A stretch of 8,083 nt of DNA from Bacillota bacterium (GTDB lineage: Bacteria; Bacillota; Limnochordia; Darwinibacteriales; Darwinibacteriaceae), in contig JAAZLB010000317.1 of the NCBI GenBank assembly GCA_012799535.1, forward strand, positions 1 to 8,083. Direction: 5' to 3'. Below, one piece after another: positions 7,392 through 8,083 of the stretch (position 1 is its first letter; every line of letters begins with the position of its first letter). Below the pieces are notes generated by a model. That model searched no databases, was not told where the DNA came from, and saw nothing but the letters and a program-made list of their open reading frames with translations. Both the position numbers and the translations under genes were made by a program.

Positions 7392-7435
7392 TTATGCACA
7401 TTATCCACAACCGCTGTTGATAACTTTGTGGATAT
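7392..7435. promoter_or_regulatory. Cluster of DnaA-box-like 9-mers (two forward, two reverse)
   Basis: Four 9-mers match or nearly match the DnaA box TTATNCACA within 44 bases. Two are head to tail on the plus strand with no gap, TTATGCACA (7392-7400) and TTATCCACA (7401-7409). Two follow on the minus strand, TTATCAACA (7423-7415) and ATATCCACA (7435-7427). The first two fit the consensus exactly; each of the others has one mismatch. Outer parts form a perfect 9-base inverted repeat (7402-7410 with 7426-7434). Such packing is typical of DnaA-binding clusters at or away from an origin. No dnaA, dnaN or rpmH is in the window, so whether this is origin DNA cannot be told. Confidence 0.55.
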
Positions 7436-7962
7436 TACCGGTTTAATAAAAAGAGCAAGAGTATTCCAATGGCAATCACGATAATCCAACCTGTTCGGAC
7501 TATCCTCCGAGTCTCCTGAGAAGTACGTAATTCACTTTTATAGCGATGTCGGTCTGATTTGCTCGCTTGCTTCATCAGGTCCACACCGCGGCCAATATCT
7601 CCCGATTTACGATACAACACCCCTAAGTTGTGGGTCGCGGTGGGATTGCCAGGATCTAAGGCTAGTGCCTGTTCATAGGCGGCTTTAGCTCGATCCGTCC
7701 AACCTCGTTCAGCGTAAATATTACCCAGATTAGAATAGGGATTAGATAATTGGGGATCCTTTTGAATGGCCATGTTAAAGCAATCTTCCGCTTGTCTTAA
7801 ATCCTTTTTTCGCGCAAATACAACCCCCAGCTTATTCCAAGCCTGTGCGTGATTCGGATCCACATCGAGAATCTGCCGCAGGTTTTCCTCTGCTTGCTCT
7901 AAATCCCACTTTTCTAAATGGATCAGGGTTTCTTGGTAAAGTTCTTCCACGTTAAGTGCCAC
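7435..7962 (-). CDS. TPR repeat protein with C-terminal membrane anchor
   Basis: A 175-residue protein made of three full tetratricopeptide repeats (about residues 5-38, 39-72, 73-106) plus part of a fourth (107-135), each with the expected W/L-G-Y-A-P spacing (for example AWNKLGVVFARKKDLRQAED and NPYSNLGNIYAERG). A basic linker (137-157) is followed by one hydrophobic segment at about 158-173 and a short Asn-Arg end. It should be a tail-anchored scaffold with the repeats in the cytoplasm, binding an unknown partner. The start is GTG, with GGAAGGTGG eight bases upstream; a TATAAT promoter lies 35 bases above. The stop codon lies at the end of the DnaA-box cluster. TPR proteins of this kind are common and the partner cannot be deduced. 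Confidence 0.85.
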   Translation of the reverse strand: MALNVEELYQETLIHLEKWDLEQAEENLRQILDVDPNHAQAWNKLGVVFARKKDLRQAEDCFNMAIQKDPQLSNPYSNLGNIYAERGWTDRAKAAYEQALALDPGNPTATHNLGVLYRKSGDIGRGVDLMKQASKSDRHRYKSELRTSQETRRIVRTGWIIVIAIGILLLFLLNR

Positions 7963-7963
7963 T

Positions 7964-7976
7964 GGTGGTCACCACC
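7964..7976. repeat. Short inverted repeat overlapping the TPR gene's ribosome binding site
   Basis: GGTGGT (7964-7969) and ACCACC (7971-7976) form a near-perfect palindrome around one base. In the minus-strand transcript it includes the GGTGG part of the ribosome binding site, directly before the GTG start. It could fold as a 5-base stem with a three-base loop that dampens translation, or bind a protein; it may also be chance. Confidence 0.35.
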
Positions 7977-7996
7977 TTCCCCCTAGTATGATCCTT

Positions 7997-8026
7997 ATTA
8001 TACCTAAAAACCCGTAAGAAAGGCAA
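7997..8026 (-). promoter_or_regulatory. Vegetative promoter of the TPR gene
   Basis: On the minus strand TTGCCT (8026-8021) and a perfect TATAAT (8002-7997) are separated by 18 bases, a good housekeeping sigma-factor promoter. The -10 lies 34 bases upstream of the GTG start, leaving a leader of roughly 28 bases that contains the ribosome binding site. Confidence 0.7.
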
Positions 8027-8083
8027 CTAAAGGAACCTAATCCGCAAGAGGTTAGCAAGAAGCCATAGACCGCCTAAGCCTAA
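8027..8083 (-). CDS. Possible C-terminal end of a minus-strand gene (partial)
   Basis: Entering from the right edge, one minus-strand frame stays open for 18 codons and ends in TAG at 8029-8027. It reads LGLGGLWLLANLLRIRFL, a hydrophobic tail with a positive end, as at the C-terminus of a membrane protein. The other two minus-strand frames close sooner (at once, and after nine codons). Its stop would lie directly before the -35 of the next gene in the same direction, a compact arrangement. So short a fragment cannot be assigned to any family and could be chance. Confidence 0.3.
   Translation of the reverse strand, partial: LGLGGLWLLANLLRIRFL

Noticed and set aside
7402..7434. 9-base inverted repeat as an intrinsic terminator of the TPR gene
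   Set aside because: It overlaps the stop codon, has a 15-base loop, and no T-run follows on either strand; the repeat is better explained by opposing DnaA-box-like sites.

Overview
The window reads as chromosomal DNA of a low-to-middle GC Gram-positive bacterium, most likely a spore-forming anaerobe of the Clostridia type. The reasons are very strong AGGAGG/GGGGG ribosome binding sites, frequent GTG and TTG starts (four of nine complete main genes), a split two-subunit glycine decarboxylase, a QueT-type queuosine precursor transporter, and DUF951 and PRK06851-like proteins, which are known mainly from Firmicutes. No mobile element, CRISPR array, tRNA or rRNA is visible, and no gene looks broken.

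Layout, left to right. Positions 1-74 are the leader of a queT-like transporter gene (75-527, +); this leader can pair with its own ribosome binding site. Tail to tail with queT is a minus-strand pair: a zinc-ribbon-like DUF951 protein (1637-1804) followed by a duplicated P-loop ATPase of the PRK06851 type (522-1577). Divergent from that pair is a secreted parvulin-type peptidyl-prolyl isomerase (1935-2807, +). A bidirectional terminator (2828-2861) then separates it from the converging glycine cleavage operon, read leftwards from about 7150: gcvT, gcvH, gcvPA, gcvPB (7154 down to 2868). These four genes are tightly packed and probably translationally coupled, and encode the T, H and two-part P proteins. 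The L protein (dihydrolipoyl dehydrogenase) and lipoylation enzymes are not in the window.

Upstream of gcvT lies the least ordinary stretch. It holds a structured leader with no recognisable glycine riboswitch, a 29-codon plus-strand small ORF with an excellent ribosome binding site (7302-7391), and immediately after it a compact cluster of four DnaA-box-like 9-mers in forward-forward-reverse-reverse order (7392-7435). Right of this is a minus-strand membrane-anchored TPR protein (7435-7962) with a good vegetative promoter, and at the edge perhaps the last 18 codons of another minus-strand gene.

Functionally this is mostly housekeeping: one-carbon metabolism (glycine cleavage feeding methylene-tetrahydrofolate), envelope protein folding and tRNA-modification precursor uptake. 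The observations most worth following are the DnaA-box cluster, the adjacent small ORF, the queT leader, and the ATPase whose second P-loop has lost its catalytic lysine.
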